Below are positions 4,914 to 11,757 of a DNA stretch of 12,457 nucleotides, one piece after another. The stretch's first letter is position 1, and each line of letters opens with the position of its first letter. Made by a program: the position numbers and the translations under genes. The stretch is from Oscillospiraceae bacterium (GTDB lineage Bacteria > Bacillota > Clostridia > Oscillospirales > Oscillospiraceae): positions 1 to 12,457 of the forward strand of contig JAJPXI010000124.1 of NCBI GenBank assembly GCA_021205585.1, given 5' to 3'. Under the pieces are notes generated by a model. It searched no databases. It was not told the DNA's origin and was given only the letters and a program-made list of their open reading frames with translations.

Positions 4914-7380
4914 TGCTGCCCTGTCCTGCGGCCTTTGCCCGTCGGCGGACGTGCAGGCACAGGGCGGCGCACAGCAGCAGGCTGGCGGCGCTGACGGACA
5001 GGCCCAGGCGCAGATGGGGGTAGCCCAGGGTGATGGCGGTCGTCCCCTTCTGTACCACCAAAAGATGGTTCCGCTCCTGGATTTCCCCGTCGCTTTGAAA
5101 GCCGTCGTGGTAGGCCAGGGTGGTGTTTACCCCGTCCTCGGGGGAGGTGACGGTGACGCCGGTATAGCTGTACGTCACCTCCAGGCTGACGAGGGCGCGC
5201 CGGGGCAGGCCGTCGCCGGACAGGTTCAGCAGCTGGCCCAACAGCTGCCCCGCCGTCTCATCCCCGGTAGATTCGTAAAAATAGGGCAGATTCAGCCCGA
5301 TGAAAATCAGGTTTTCATTGTCCACCGTGCCCCAGGCCCCCAGAACCAGGCCGTCCTCCTCCAGCCAGCCCCGGCAGTCCTCCAGCCCCTCTAAAAAGAC
5401 GGTTTTCCAGGCTTCACTCTGGGAAAACGCGCCGGTGGACAGCCCCCCTTCCGCGGTATACAGGGTTGGAAAGCCGCCGGAAAAGGAGATGTCCCAGCAG
5501 GTAACGCCCAGGAAGGGCGAGGGGCCGGAGGACAGGCCCTGGGCATCCACGACTACCCGGACGCCCGCCCGGCTGAGTTGGAGCAGCAGCGCCTCCGCCT
5601 GCGTCTGGTCGTCCCAGGTGAAGCCGGACAGGTAGACCGTCTGATACCGGGAGAGCTGTTCAAAGGTGTAGTCGTTCAGATTGGCGGAGGACGTCTCCTC
5701 TATGGCGGGGAAATACAGGGACGCTATTGCGGCTGACGTCCCAATGCCGATGGCCGGATAATCGGTAAGCAGGCCCCAGCTGCCCTGGGTGGGGAGGATG
5801 TACAGCACATAGGTGTCCTGAACGGCGGCCTGGCCGTAACCCAGGGCCCGGGCCGCCTCATCCAGCGCATCCAGGTCTTCCGCGCCGTTTGCCAGGGCGT
5901 CCAGGGCCACCAGCACCCCGTCGCACCCCAGCTCCATGCAGCGGTCAAAGACATACAGATAGAGGCCGTCGGCCAGGCCCTGGTTGATTTGGACGATGTT
6001 TTCCGCCGTCTGCGCCGCCTCCCACGCCCAGCCGGAGGCGGTGGCGGTCGAGCCGTTCCAGGCGGATACGAGGAAAGGGCCGGCGGACTCCAGCGCGCCG
6101 CCGTCCAGCAGGGCGATGCGCTGGAGCTGCGCGTCCTGGGCCTGGTCGATGAGCGCGGCGGCCTGGAGCTTGTCCAGCCGCTCTCCCGCCAGCTCGCCGC
6201 TCTGCGTTCCTATAATCAGCGCCCGGGCGGGGAAAATATCAAAAATCAGGGCAACGCATATCAGCGCCGCCAGGGGGCGGCGCAGGGACGGCCAGTTCAA
6301 CAGGCCGAACAGAATCAGGCACAGGGCCGGGGCGGCCAGCTTCAGCCAGTGGGCGCCGCCGGGCAGGTTTTCAGCCGGGAGGCAGGCGCACAGCAGCAGG
6401 AGCAGCCCGGCCCAGAAGGCTGGGAGCGCCGCCTTTTGGCCGCAAAAGCTGCCGAATATCGCCAGGGCAAAGGCCGCCAGCCCCAGATAGGGGACGGCCC
6501 CTCCCTCTTGCAGACAGGCAGAAGGGTTGAACGCCGACCACAGGCTCTCCACCGTTCGGGCGGCCAGGGCAACGCCGTTTTTGTCCAGCGCGGCGGCGCA
6601 CAGCCAGACCCCGGTCAGCCCCAGACCGAGCGCCAGGGCCAGCAGCGCCTGAAGGCCCTCCCGCCAGCGGCGGCCGGGGGTGCAGAGCAGGAGCAGGAAG
6701 AGAAAAAGGCCCAAAAAGACGGCCCAGGCGCACCCGGCACTGCACAGCGTGAGAAACGCAAAGCACAGGGCGAGCTGCAGCAGGTACGTCCATTTGGGCC
6801 AGCGCACGAACCGCCAGCACTGGCAGACCAGAAGCGGCAGGAGGGCCATCGCCATAGCGTAGCCCAGGTCCCCGACGGCAAAGAGCATATACAAGTTGAA
6901 GGGCATAAAAAACCAGACCAGCCCCAGCACCGCGCCCACATAGGGTCTCCGGCACCACCGGCCCGCCAGCAGCCAGCTCATCCCGTCCAGAAAGCACAGA
7001 AGGCCGATGGCAATCAAAAAGCCGGAGGGCAGATCCCCGCCGGCCAGCCAGATTCCAAACGCCGCCCAACAGGCCGGCAGAGGGGCCGTCCAGCGCAGCA
7101 GCTCCACGCCGTTGTACCACAGCCAGTCCAGGCCCGGCCAGAGTACGCCCTGCCCCCAGGCTTCGTACAACGCCTGGCCCCGGTACAGGTGGTACATCAT
7201 GCCGGAGCCGCTGGGGTAGACCCCGTTCCGGCACACCGCCAGCACCATCGCCACGGCGATTCCCAGGTAGGTCAGCGGCGCCAGAAGCGTCAAAAGCTCC
7301 CCGCCGGCCGCTCTTTTCACACCTTCAGCGCCCCTTTCCCGGGTTTGCGCGGGGAGGCTTTTCCGCCGTCTGTTCAGCAC
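4903..7380 (-). CDS. Large polytopic membrane protein, YfhO / PTPS-related (PF10131-like) family
   Basis: This 825-residue membrane protein has a first helix at about 29-50. A loop follows with the family-like pattern MMYHLYRGQALYEAWGQG and then LWYNGVELLRWTAPLP (61-102). More hydrophobic helices lie at roughly 119-139, 148-187, 198-232, 243-264, 296-314, 320-334, 348-362 and 370-390. A large, probably extracytoplasmic region (about 391-790) precedes a last helix (792-811) and a basic tail. Such proteins resemble GT-C glycosyltransferases and often sit beside polysaccharide genes, so a role in cell-surface glycan synthesis is plausible; no catalytic residue can be assigned. The start is GTG, overlapping the glycosyltransferase stop by 7 bases (GTGCTGA), which implies coupled translation. 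The stop lies in an intergenic repeat. Confidence 0.8.
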   Translation of the reverse strand: MLNRRRKSLPAQTRERGAEGVKRAAGGELLTLLAPLTYLGIAVAMVLAVCRNGVYPSGSGMMYHLYRGQALYEAWGQGVLWPGLDWLWYNGVELLRWTAPLPACWAAFGIWLAGGDLPSGFLIAIGLLCFLDGMSWLLAGRWCRRPYVGAVLGLVWFFMPFNLYMLFAVGDLGYAMAMALLPLLVCQCWRFVRWPKWTYLLQLALCFAFLTLCSAGCAWAVFLGLFLFLLLLCTPGRRWREGLQALLALALGLGLTGVWLCAAALDKNGVALAARTVESLWSAFNPSACLQEGGAVPYLGLAAFALAIFGSFCGQKAALPAFWAGLLLLLCACLPAENLPGGAHWLKLAAPALCLILFGLLNWPSLRRPLAALICVALIFDIFPARALIIGTQSGELAGERLDKLQAAALIDQAQDAQLQRIALLDGGALESAGPFLVSAWNGSTATASGWAWEAAQTAENIVQINQGLADGLYLYVFDRCMELGCDGVLVALDALANGAEDLDALDEAARALGYGQAAVQDTYVLYILPTQGSWGLLTDYPAIGIGTSAAIASLYFPAIEETSSANLNDYTFEQLSRYQTVYLSGFTWDDQTQAEALLLQLSRAGVRVVVDAQGLSSGPSPFLGVTCWDISFSGGFPTLYTAEGGLSTGAFSQSEAWKTVFLEGLEDCRGWLEEDGLVLGAWGTVDNENLIFIGLNLPYFYESTGDETAGQLLGQLLNLSGDGLPRRALVSLEVTYSYTGVTVTSPEDGVNTTLAYHDGFQSDGEIQERNHLLVVQKGTTAITLGYPHLRLGLSVSAASLLLCAALCLHVRRRAKAAGQGSRKH

Positions 7381-8432
7381 AGACTGTCGTACAGCTCCTT
7401 CAGCCGCTCCATGTGGCTTTGCAGGCTGAATTGTTCACGGATGAGCTGCCAGGCCCGCTGACTGAATTGCGCCCGCAGTTCGTCGTCCCCCAAAAGGCGG
7501 AGCAGCCGCTCCCCCAGTTCCTCCGTCTGGCCCGGCTGGAGGAGGAAACCGGTTTCCCCGTCCCGCACCACCTCCGGGATGGAGGCGACGGCGGTGGACA
7601 CGCAGGGGATTCCATGGGCCATGGTCTCCAAGATGGACATGGGCAGCCCCTCGTTGTAGGAGGGCAGCACGTTGACGGCGGTTTGGCGGAGAAATTCCGC
7701 CTTCTGTGCCCCGTCGACCCAGCCGATGTGGGCCACCCGATGGCCCAGGCCCAGCTGCTCCACCCGCTGGCGCACCTGCTCCACCTCCCCGTCGCCGCAC
7801 AGATAGACCTGCACTTCGGGGTTCATCTGACCGTCGACCCGCTTCAGGGCCTCCAGCAAATCGTAAGTTCCCTTCCGCTCCCCAAGGCGGCCCAGAAACA
7901 GGATGTTTTTTGCCTGGGGGTTATAGGGGTTTTCCTCATAGGTGGGCACCGCGTTGTACAGCACCTCCACCCGCGCTCCGGGGGCCAGGGCTTTGATGGC
8001 CTCGGCCCGCCGCGCTCCCAGCGCCAGGTTGACGTCGGCCAGCTCGAAGGTGCGGTTGACAAAGGCGCGCCTTTTTTCGCTCAGGCCCTCGTAAAAGGCG
8101 TCGAACTCCGCCGCGTGGTGGTGCATGACGGTTTTCACGCCGAATTTGCGGAAGGTGCGCACCAGGATGGCCTTGCGGTAAAAGCTGCCCCCCTCCGCTG
8201 CGTGGACGTGGGCCAGGTCCGGTTTCCTGACCAGCAGGGTGAACAGCACCCGTGCGTAGCCCAGGGCGAAAAAGGCGGCCTCCACGGGCTTGCTTTTCTC
8301 CGTGTGGGTGGGGATAAATTTGATTTGATACCGGCCCCAGTCCTGACAGGCTAGGTAGTTTTTGATGACCGAGACGATGCCGCCCCGGACGCCCAGCTCC
8401 GAGCCGCACATCAGCACGGTTTTTTTCTTCAC
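7374..8432 (-). CDS. Glycosyltransferase family 4 (GT-B fold)
   Basis: This cytoplasmic GT-B glycosyltransferase has about 352 residues. The N-terminal half has the acceptor-side GVRGGI motif near residue 15. The C-terminal half has FLGRLGERKGTYDLLEAL, which begins the nucleotide-sugar domain, and the family signature PSYNEGLPMSILETMAHGIP with the E-x7-E pair (E261 and E269). It should transfer a sugar from an activated donor to a surface glycan or lipid-linked acceptor; the sugar is not deducible. I prefer the GTG start at 8432, because GGAGG at 8441-8445 sits 8 bases before it. The upstream ATG at 8447 would add five residues (MEEAP) and has no good ribosome site, being itself followed by that GGAGG. 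It sits 18 bases after queH and overlaps the next gene, so it is probably the middle gene of an operon. Confidence 0.9.
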   Translation of the reverse strand: MKKKTVLMCGSELGVRGGIVSVIKNYLACQDWGRYQIKFIPTHTEKSKPVEAAFFALGYARVLFTLLVRKPDLAHVHAAEGGSFYRKAILVRTFRKFGVKTVMHHHAAEFDAFYEGLSEKRRAFVNRTFELADVNLALGARRAEAIKALAPGARVEVLYNAVPTYEENPYNPQAKNILFLGRLGERKGTYDLLEALKRVDGQMNPEVQVYLCGDGEVEQVRQRVEQLGLGHRVAHIGWVDGAQKAEFLRQTAVNVLPSYNEGLPMSILETMAHGIPCVSTAVASIPEVVRDGETGFLLQPGQTEELGERLLRLLGDDELRAQFSQRAWQLIREQFSLQSHMERLKELYDSLC

Positions 8433-8440
8433 AGGCGCTT

Positions 8441-8445
8441 CCTCC
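8441..8445 (-). promoter_or_regulatory. Ribosome binding site that decides the glycosyltransferase start
   Basis: On the minus strand a perfect GGAGG ends 8 bases before GTG 8432. It overlaps the alternative ATG at 8447, whose own upstream sequence has no purine-rich core at normal spacing. This favours the GTG. Confidence 0.6.
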
Positions 8446-8450
8446 ATTCT

Positions 8451-8993
8451 CTATGAGGATTTTTTCGTCTTGCAGTACCGCTCCTCCTCGCTGAAGATGC
8501 AGCCGCAGTATTTTTGCATATACAGCCCCAGGGCCCTGGCCTCGTTCTGCCCCTCCCGGAACACGGGGCGGAAGTCCAGGGGGATGAAGGGCACGTCGTA
8601 CTCCGTCCCGGCCCGCCGGCCCTGCTGGCAGATGAGCTCGAAATTTTGATAGGGGCTGATGGACAGGGTGGTGGTAAAGGCATCGAAGCCGTGCTCGGCG
8701 GCGTACTGGGCGGTGCGCTCCAGGCGGCAGGCGTAGCAGTGGGCGCAGCGGTTGTCGATGTTGTCGCACACCGCCTGGACGAAGGGGCGCAGGCCGTAGG
8801 AGTCCTCCACCGCCAGCTCCAGGCCGATGCTCTCAGCGTACTCGATCAGGCAGTCCCGCCTGGCCCGGTATTCCGTGACCGGATGGATGTTGGGATTGTA
8901 CCAAAAGCCCACCGGCTCGATCCCGTCCTCCCGCAGCTGCTTGACGCAGGCCACCGAACAGGGGGCGCAGCAGATGTGCAGTAAAAGCTTCAT
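8451..8993 (-). CDS. queH: Epoxyqueuosine reductase QueH
   Basis: QueH catalyses the last step of queuosine synthesis, reducing epoxyqueuosine to queuosine at the wobble base of tRNAs with GUN anticodons. It is the B12-independent alternative to QueG and is common in anaerobes. This 180-residue protein shows the family motifs: HICCAPC at the N terminus (C8, C9, C12), RCAHCYACRLERT in the middle (C83, C86, C89) and KYCGC near the C terminus (C163, C165). In the family, paired cysteines hold a [4Fe-4S] cluster and the CGC cysteines are redox active. The length is normal. The ATG follows AGAGGAAG at suitable spacing. It is the first gene of the minus-strand group; its link to the downstream glycan genes is probably only transcriptional. 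Confidence 0.95.
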   Translation of the reverse strand: MKLLLHICCAPCSVACVKQLREDGIEPVGFWYNPNIHPVTEYRARRDCLIEYAESIGLELAVEDSYGLRPFVQAVCDNIDNRCAHCYACRLERTAQYAAEHGFDAFTTTLSISPYQNFELICQQGRRAGTEYDVPFIPLDFRPVFREGQNEARALGLYMQKYCGCIFSEEERYCKTKKSS

Positions 8994-9040
8994 GTCATAA
9001 TTCTTCCTCTCGTGCGGATACTATGGGTGCAGCAAAATAT

Positions 9041-9069
9041 ATTGTAGCAAGGTGGTAGGAAAAATGCAA
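9041..9069 (-). promoter_or_regulatory. Possible promoter for the queH operon
   Basis: On the minus strand TACAAT (9041-9046, 5 of 6 to the -10 consensus) lies 17 bases from TTGCAT (9064-9069, 3 of 6). The -35 would overlap the start codon of the divergent CBS gene. The 70-base gap between queH and that gene must hold promoters for both; I could not pick a convincing one for the plus strand. Confidence 0.35.
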
Positions 9070-9492
9070 GTGCGCGATTTGATGAACTCCAGCGTGGTCT
9101 CTATCGCCCCGGAGGAGTCGGCGGCCCTGGCCGCCCGGCTGCTGTCCCGGCACAACGTGGGTTCCCTGCCCGTGTGCGCCCAGGACGGACGGCTGCGGGG
9201 CATTGTCACCGACCGGGACATCGTCACCCGCTGCGTGGCCGCCGAGGAGGACCCGGCTCAGACCCCCGTGCGGGACATTATGAGCCGCAGCTGCGCGGTG
9301 GTCTCCCCCGGGGACGACCCCAGGGAGGCCGCCCGCCTGATGGCCGCCCAGCAGGTGCGCCGGCTGCCCGTGGTGGAGGAGAGCAGGCTGGTGGGCATGG
9401 TCTCCCTGGGGGATCTGGCCACCAGCCGCTCCTTCGATATGGAGACCTCCAAAGCCCTGTGCGAAATCTCCGAGCCCATCCGCCGGGCGTAA
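9064..9492 (+). CDS. Two-CBS-domain protein (predicted adenylate/nucleotide-sensing)
   Basis: This 142-residue protein consists of two CBS domains and little else: domain 1 about 1-60 (MQVRDLMNSSVVSI; GIVTDRDIV at 46-54) and domain 2 about 68-122 (VRDIMSRSCAVVSP; GMVSLGDLA at 111-119). Stand-alone CBS pairs usually form dimers that bind AMP, ATP, SAM or similar and regulate a partner, or act as stress proteins. The GIVTDRD motif, with its final Asp, is the usual ribose-contacting position. The ATG at 9064 follows AAGGTGG (9049-9055); a GTG at 9052 is in frame but would overlap that site. The gene is divergent from queH and monocistronic, closed by the hairpin at 9502-9532. The partner is unknown. 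Confidence 0.9.
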   Translation: MQVRDLMNSSVVSIAPEESAALAARLLSRHNVGSLPVCAQDGRLRGIVTDRDIVTRCVAAEEDPAQTPVRDIMSRSCAVVSPGDDPREAARLMAAQQVRRLPVVEESRLVGMVSLGDLATSRSFDMETSKALCEISEPIRRA

Positions 9493-9501
9493 CCGCCTGA
9501 A

Positions 9502-9532
9502 GCGCCCGCGCCGTCTGGGAAGGCGCGGGCGC
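9502..9532 (+). terminator. Strong hairpin after the CBS gene, probable terminator
   Basis: A perfect 11-bp GC stem, GCGCCCGCGCC (9502-9512) with GGCGCGGGCGC (9522-9532) and a 9-base loop, begins 10 bases after the stop. The following tract (GGCGTTTATAAG) is only weakly T-rich, so termination may be partial. Confidence 0.6.
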
Positions 9533-9543
9533 GGCGTTTATAA

Positions 9544-9586
9544 GGGAACCTCTAAGGAAGCACCGCGCAGAGCGGGCTGCGCGGTG
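9544..9586. repeat. Repeat fragment plus perfect 10-bp hairpin
   Basis: GGAACCTCTAA at 9545-9555 is the same end motif as in the mini-element at 53-67. It is followed directly by the inverted repeat CACCGCGCAG (9561-9570) and CTGCGCGGTG (9577-9586) with a 6-base loop. No matching right-hand end motif is visible. It could be a degraded or differently built member of the same modular repeat group. Confidence 0.5.
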
Positions 9587-9654
9587 TGATTGCCGGACCC
9601 AATTCCTTGACAGTTTCAGGGAAAAAATTCCGGCGAATCCGGCGGAAAAAGAGC

Positions 9655-9683
9655 TTGACAGAAAATTTATTTTGTGTTACCAT
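9655..9683 (+). promoter_or_regulatory. Promoter of the ABC ATPase - SPFH operon
   Basis: A perfect TTGACA (9655-9660) lies 17 bases from TACCAT (9678-9683, 4 of 6 to TATAAT), in a locally AT-rich stretch. The expected start near 9690 gives a leader of about 240 nt before the ATPase gene. A second TTGACA at 9607-9612 has no -10 partner at correct spacing. Confidence 0.65.
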
Positions 9684-9702
9684 AGCGCTAACTGAATATA
9701 TG

Positions 9703-9824
9703 GTTGTCAGGAATTCGAGCCCGTAGGCTAAGTGGCGCTGCGCCATATGCCGAGGGGCCGCGGGTCGGGCCGCGAAAGCGCCCGGCCTTCCGAACCCAAA
9801 GAATTGAGAAGAAAACCTGTCAGC
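9703..9824 (+). ncRNA. Structured 5' leader domain, riboswitch-like, class not recognised
   Basis: Hand folding gives one closed domain. P1 pairs 9703-9711 with 9816-9824 (one U.U mismatch) and continues as AAUUC (9712-9716) with GAAUU (9801-9805) across a 10-nt purine bulge. Enclosed are three hairpins: AGCC/GGCU (9718-9729), UGGCG-CUG-CGCCA (9733-9745), and a long arm at 9762-9788 capped by CGC-GAAA-GCG, a GNRA tetraloop with one bulged C. The loop segments CCGAGGGG (9750-9757) and GAACCCAAA (9792-9800) could be conserved or form a tertiary contact. It does not match the conserved cores I know for cobalamin, TPP, FMN, SAM, Moco, ZTP, fluoride, c-di-GMP or Mg2+ riboswitches. The apparent terminator downstream suggests attenuation control. 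Confidence 0.5.
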
Positions 9825-9869
9825 GAACAAGCGTAATCCCGGCGCGCCGGGGAGAAGGCTTGTGTTGTG

Positions 9870-9902
9870 GGCTGACCTGGTTTTTGAGGCAGCCTTCTTT
9901 TT
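9870..9902 (+). terminator. Leader terminator / expression platform before the ABC ATPase gene
   Basis: GGCUG-A-CCU (9870-9878) pairs with AGG-CAGCC (9887-9894), followed by UUCUUUUU (9895-9902). A competing 8-bp pairing exists: AGAAGGCT (9853-9860) is exactly complementary to AGCCTTCT (9891-9898) and would disrupt the terminator's 3' arm. A 14-bp perfect palindrome with core CCGGCGCGCCGG (9838-9851) precedes it. The terminator lies about 30 bases before the gene start, the usual place for an attenuator. Confidence 0.6.
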
Positions 9903-9930
9903 ATCCATACATAATAGGAGATTTGCTTCA

Positions 9931-10719
9931 ATGAGATTAACGCTTACCAATGTAGACTGCGGTTACAGCGCCTCCAGCCCCGTTCTGGGCGGAATCAGCT
10001 TTTCCGTGGAAACCGGGCAGATTTGCTGCCTGCTTGGCCCAAACGGCGTGGGGAAAACCACCCTGTTCAAAACCATCCTGGGCATCCTGAAGCCCCTCAA
10101 CGGCTATGTGGAGATGAACGGGGAGAATACCGCCCACTGGTCGGCCCGCAAGCTGGCCCAGAATATGGCTTACGTCTCCCAGTTCCACAATCCGCCCTTT
10201 CCCTATAAGGTGCGGGACGTGGTGCTCCTTGGCCGGGTCAGCAACACCGGATATTTCGGCCAGCCCAGCCAGCTGGACTATGAAATCGCCGAGGCCGCCA
10301 TGGCCGACATGGGTATCACCCATTTGAGGGACACCGTGTACACCGACATCTCCGGCGGCGAGCGCCAGCTTGTCATGGTGGCCCGGGCCCTGGCCCAGGA
10401 GCCCCAGCTGCTGGTGATGGACGAGCCCACCGCCAATCTGGACTACGGCAACATGGTTCGGGTCATGAGCAAAATCCGCTCCCTGCGGGACAAGGGCTTC
10501 GGGGTCATTATGACCACCCACTCCCCCGACCAGGCGTTCATGTGCGAGTCCATCGTCTGCCTGCTCCAGCGCAACGCCCCCCTGATTTTCGGCTTCGCCC
10601 ACGAGGTCATCACCCAGGAAAATATGCGCTCCGCGTATGGCGTAGATGTAAAGGTCATTGAATTTTTTGACACCCATAACCGCCTGGTGCGGATGTGTTC
10701 CCCTCTGCTGGAGGAATGA
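9931..10719 (+). CDS. ABC transporter ATP-binding protein, FecE/BtuD family, without adjacent permease
   Basis: This 262-residue ATPase is of the iron-siderophore/heme/cobalamin/metal-chelate importer class. It shows Walker A GPNGVGKTT (36-44), Q-loop YVSQ (81-84), the signature SGGERQ (141-146), Walker B LLVMDEP (160-166), a D-loop (ANLD), and the H-loop histidine H197. The C-terminal pattern (HEVITQENMRSAYGVDVKVIE) is typical of FecE-type proteins. All catalytic motifs are intact. The ATG at 9931 follows UAGGAG (9915-9920). An in-frame start at 9862 is rejected because it lies in the leader terminator. Oddly, no FecCD-type permease or substrate-binding protein is next to it; an SPFH gene follows after 25 bases. 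It may serve a transporter encoded elsewhere, or act with its neighbours. The substrate is unknown. Confidence 0.9.
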   Translation: MRLTLTNVDCGYSASSPVLGGISFSVETGQICCLLGPNGVGKTTLFKTILGILKPLNGYVEMNGENTAHWSARKLAQNMAYVSQFHNPPFPYKVRDVVLLGRVSNTGYFGQPSQLDYEIAEAAMADMGITHLRDTVYTDISGGERQLVMVARALAQEPQLLVMDEPTANLDYGNMVRVMSKIRSLRDKGFGVIMTTHSPDQAFMCESIVCLLQRNAPLIFGFAHEVITQENMRSAYGVDVKVIEFFDTHNRLVRMCSPLLEE

Positions 10720-10744
10720 GTACTCAGAAAGAAGGTATGTCCCA

Positions 10745-11725
10745 ATGACAACGGCGCAGATTATTATCACAGCGGTCATCGTGGTGGTCGTGGTGCTGCT
10801 GCTGGCCCTGTCCATCCGCATCGTGCCCCAGGCCCACAGCTATGTGGTGGAGCGCTTCGGCCGCTACCGCAAGAGCCTGGAGCCGGGCTTCCACATGATC
10901 ATCCCCCTGGTGGACAGAGTGGCCCGGAAGATTTCCCTGATGGAGCAGGTGCTGGACTTCGCCCCCCAGCCGGTCATTACCAAGGACAACGTGACCATGC
11001 GCATCGACTCCGTGCTGTACTTCCGGGTGATCGACGCCAAGCGGTACGCCTACGGCGTGAACAACCCCCTGATGGCCCTGGAGAACCTGACCAACACCAC
11101 CCTGCGTAACATCATCGGCGAGCTGGAGCTGGACGAGACCCTGACCAGCCGGGAGACCATCAACACCAACATGAAGGCCTCCATGGAGCCGGCCACCGAG
11201 GTGTGGGGCATCCAGACCACCCGGGTGGAGCTGAAGAACATCACGCCCCCCGCCGCCATTCAGGACGCCATGGAAAAGCAGATGAAGGCCGAGCGGGAGC
11301 GCCGGGAGGCCATCCTGATCGCCGAGGGCGAAAAGCAGTCCGCCATCCTGGTGGCCGAGGGCAAAAAGCAGTCCGCCATCCTCAACGCCGAGGGCGACCG
11401 GGAGTCCACCATTCTCCGGGCCGAAGCCGCCAAGCAGGCGGCCATCCTCCGGGCCGAGGCCGCGAAAGAGGCCGCCATCCAGGAGGCCGAGGGCCACGGG
11501 AAGGCCATCATCCTGATTCAGGAGGCCAACGCCCAGGGCATTGAGGCGCTGAACATGAAAAAGCCCTCCAGCGAGGTTTTGCAGCTCAAGAGCCTGGAGG
11601 CCTTTGCCAAGGCGGCCGACGGCAAGGCCACCAAGATTATTATCCCCGCCGAATTGCAGAGCATGGCCGGAATGTTGACCGCCGCCAAGGAGCTGGTGGT
11701 GAACGACCCCAAGGCCGAAGCTTAA
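10745..11725 (+). CDS. SPFH/Band 7 membrane protein (stomatin / QmcA-like)
   Basis: This 326-residue protein has an N-terminal membrane helix (about 5-23) and the SPFH domain (about 24-175), including VVERFGRYRKSLEPGFH and ITKDNVTMRIDSVLYFRV. A coiled coil of 11-residue repeats (187-263) and a C-terminal QmcA-like segment (ATKIIIPAELQSMAGML) follow. SPFH proteins oligomerise into membrane cages and organise microdomains or proteases. The ATG at 10745 follows GAAGG; the in-frame ATG at 10658 lies inside the ATPase gene and would add a non-family extension. QmcA and stomatin genes are often beside an NfeD gene; none is here. It lies between an ABC ATPase and a Gly/Met-rich protein with small gaps, so co-transcription is likely. 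Confidence 0.92.
   Translation: MTTAQIIITAVIVVVVVLLLALSIRIVPQAHSYVVERFGRYRKSLEPGFHMIIPLVDRVARKISLMEQVLDFAPQPVITKDNVTMRIDSVLYFRVIDAKRYAYGVNNPLMALENLTNTTLRNIIGELELDETLTSRETINTNMKASMEPATEVWGIQTTRVELKNITPPAAIQDAMEKQMKAERERREAILIAEGEKQSAILVAEGKKQSAILNAEGDRESTILRAEAAKQAAILRAEAAKEAAIQEAEGHGKAIILIQEANAQGIEALNMKKPSSEVLQLKSLEAFAKAADGKATKIIIPAELQSMAGMLTAAKELVVNDPKAEA
11303..11533 (+). repeat. Seven 33-bp (11-residue) repeats in the SPFH coiled coil
   Basis: Residues 187-263 divide into seven 11-residue units without gaps, e.g. QSAILVAEGKK, QSAILNAEGDR, QAAILRAEAAK, with consensus xxAILxAEgxK. Eleven residues equal three helical turns, giving a straight or slightly right-handed coil as in flotillin/QmcA-type cages. 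The DNA of the central units is also similar (GCCATCCT and GCCGAGG recur every 33 bases), so unit number could change by slippage. Confidence 0.8.
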
Positions 11726-11757
11726 CTGCCTGTATTTTGCAAAGGAGTTGATTCCAT

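Noticed and set aside
5989..7461. 490-codon plus-strand frame inside the membrane-protein gene
   Set aside because: Gln/Gly/Arg-rich shadow translation; the minus strand gives a coherent polytopic membrane protein.
9862..9930. Upstream in-frame ATG for the ABC ATPase (23 extra residues)
   Set aside because: It lies in the leader terminator and has no ribosome site; ATG 9931 has one and begins the normal family N terminus.
9552..9950. 132-codon minus-strand frame in the region before the ABC gene
   Set aside because: It covers the leader, promoter and terminator, has no family resemblance and no convincing start context.
10658..10744. Upstream in-frame ATG for the SPFH protein (29 extra residues)
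   Set aside because: Inside the ATPase gene; the extension is unlike SPFH proteins, whereas ATG 10745 gives the usual short N terminus and membrane helix.
10737..10748. Tiny ATG-TCC-CAA-TGA frame overlapping the SPFH start (ATGA)
   Set aside because: The purine-rich site is too close to serve this ATG; more likely chance than a coupling leader peptide.
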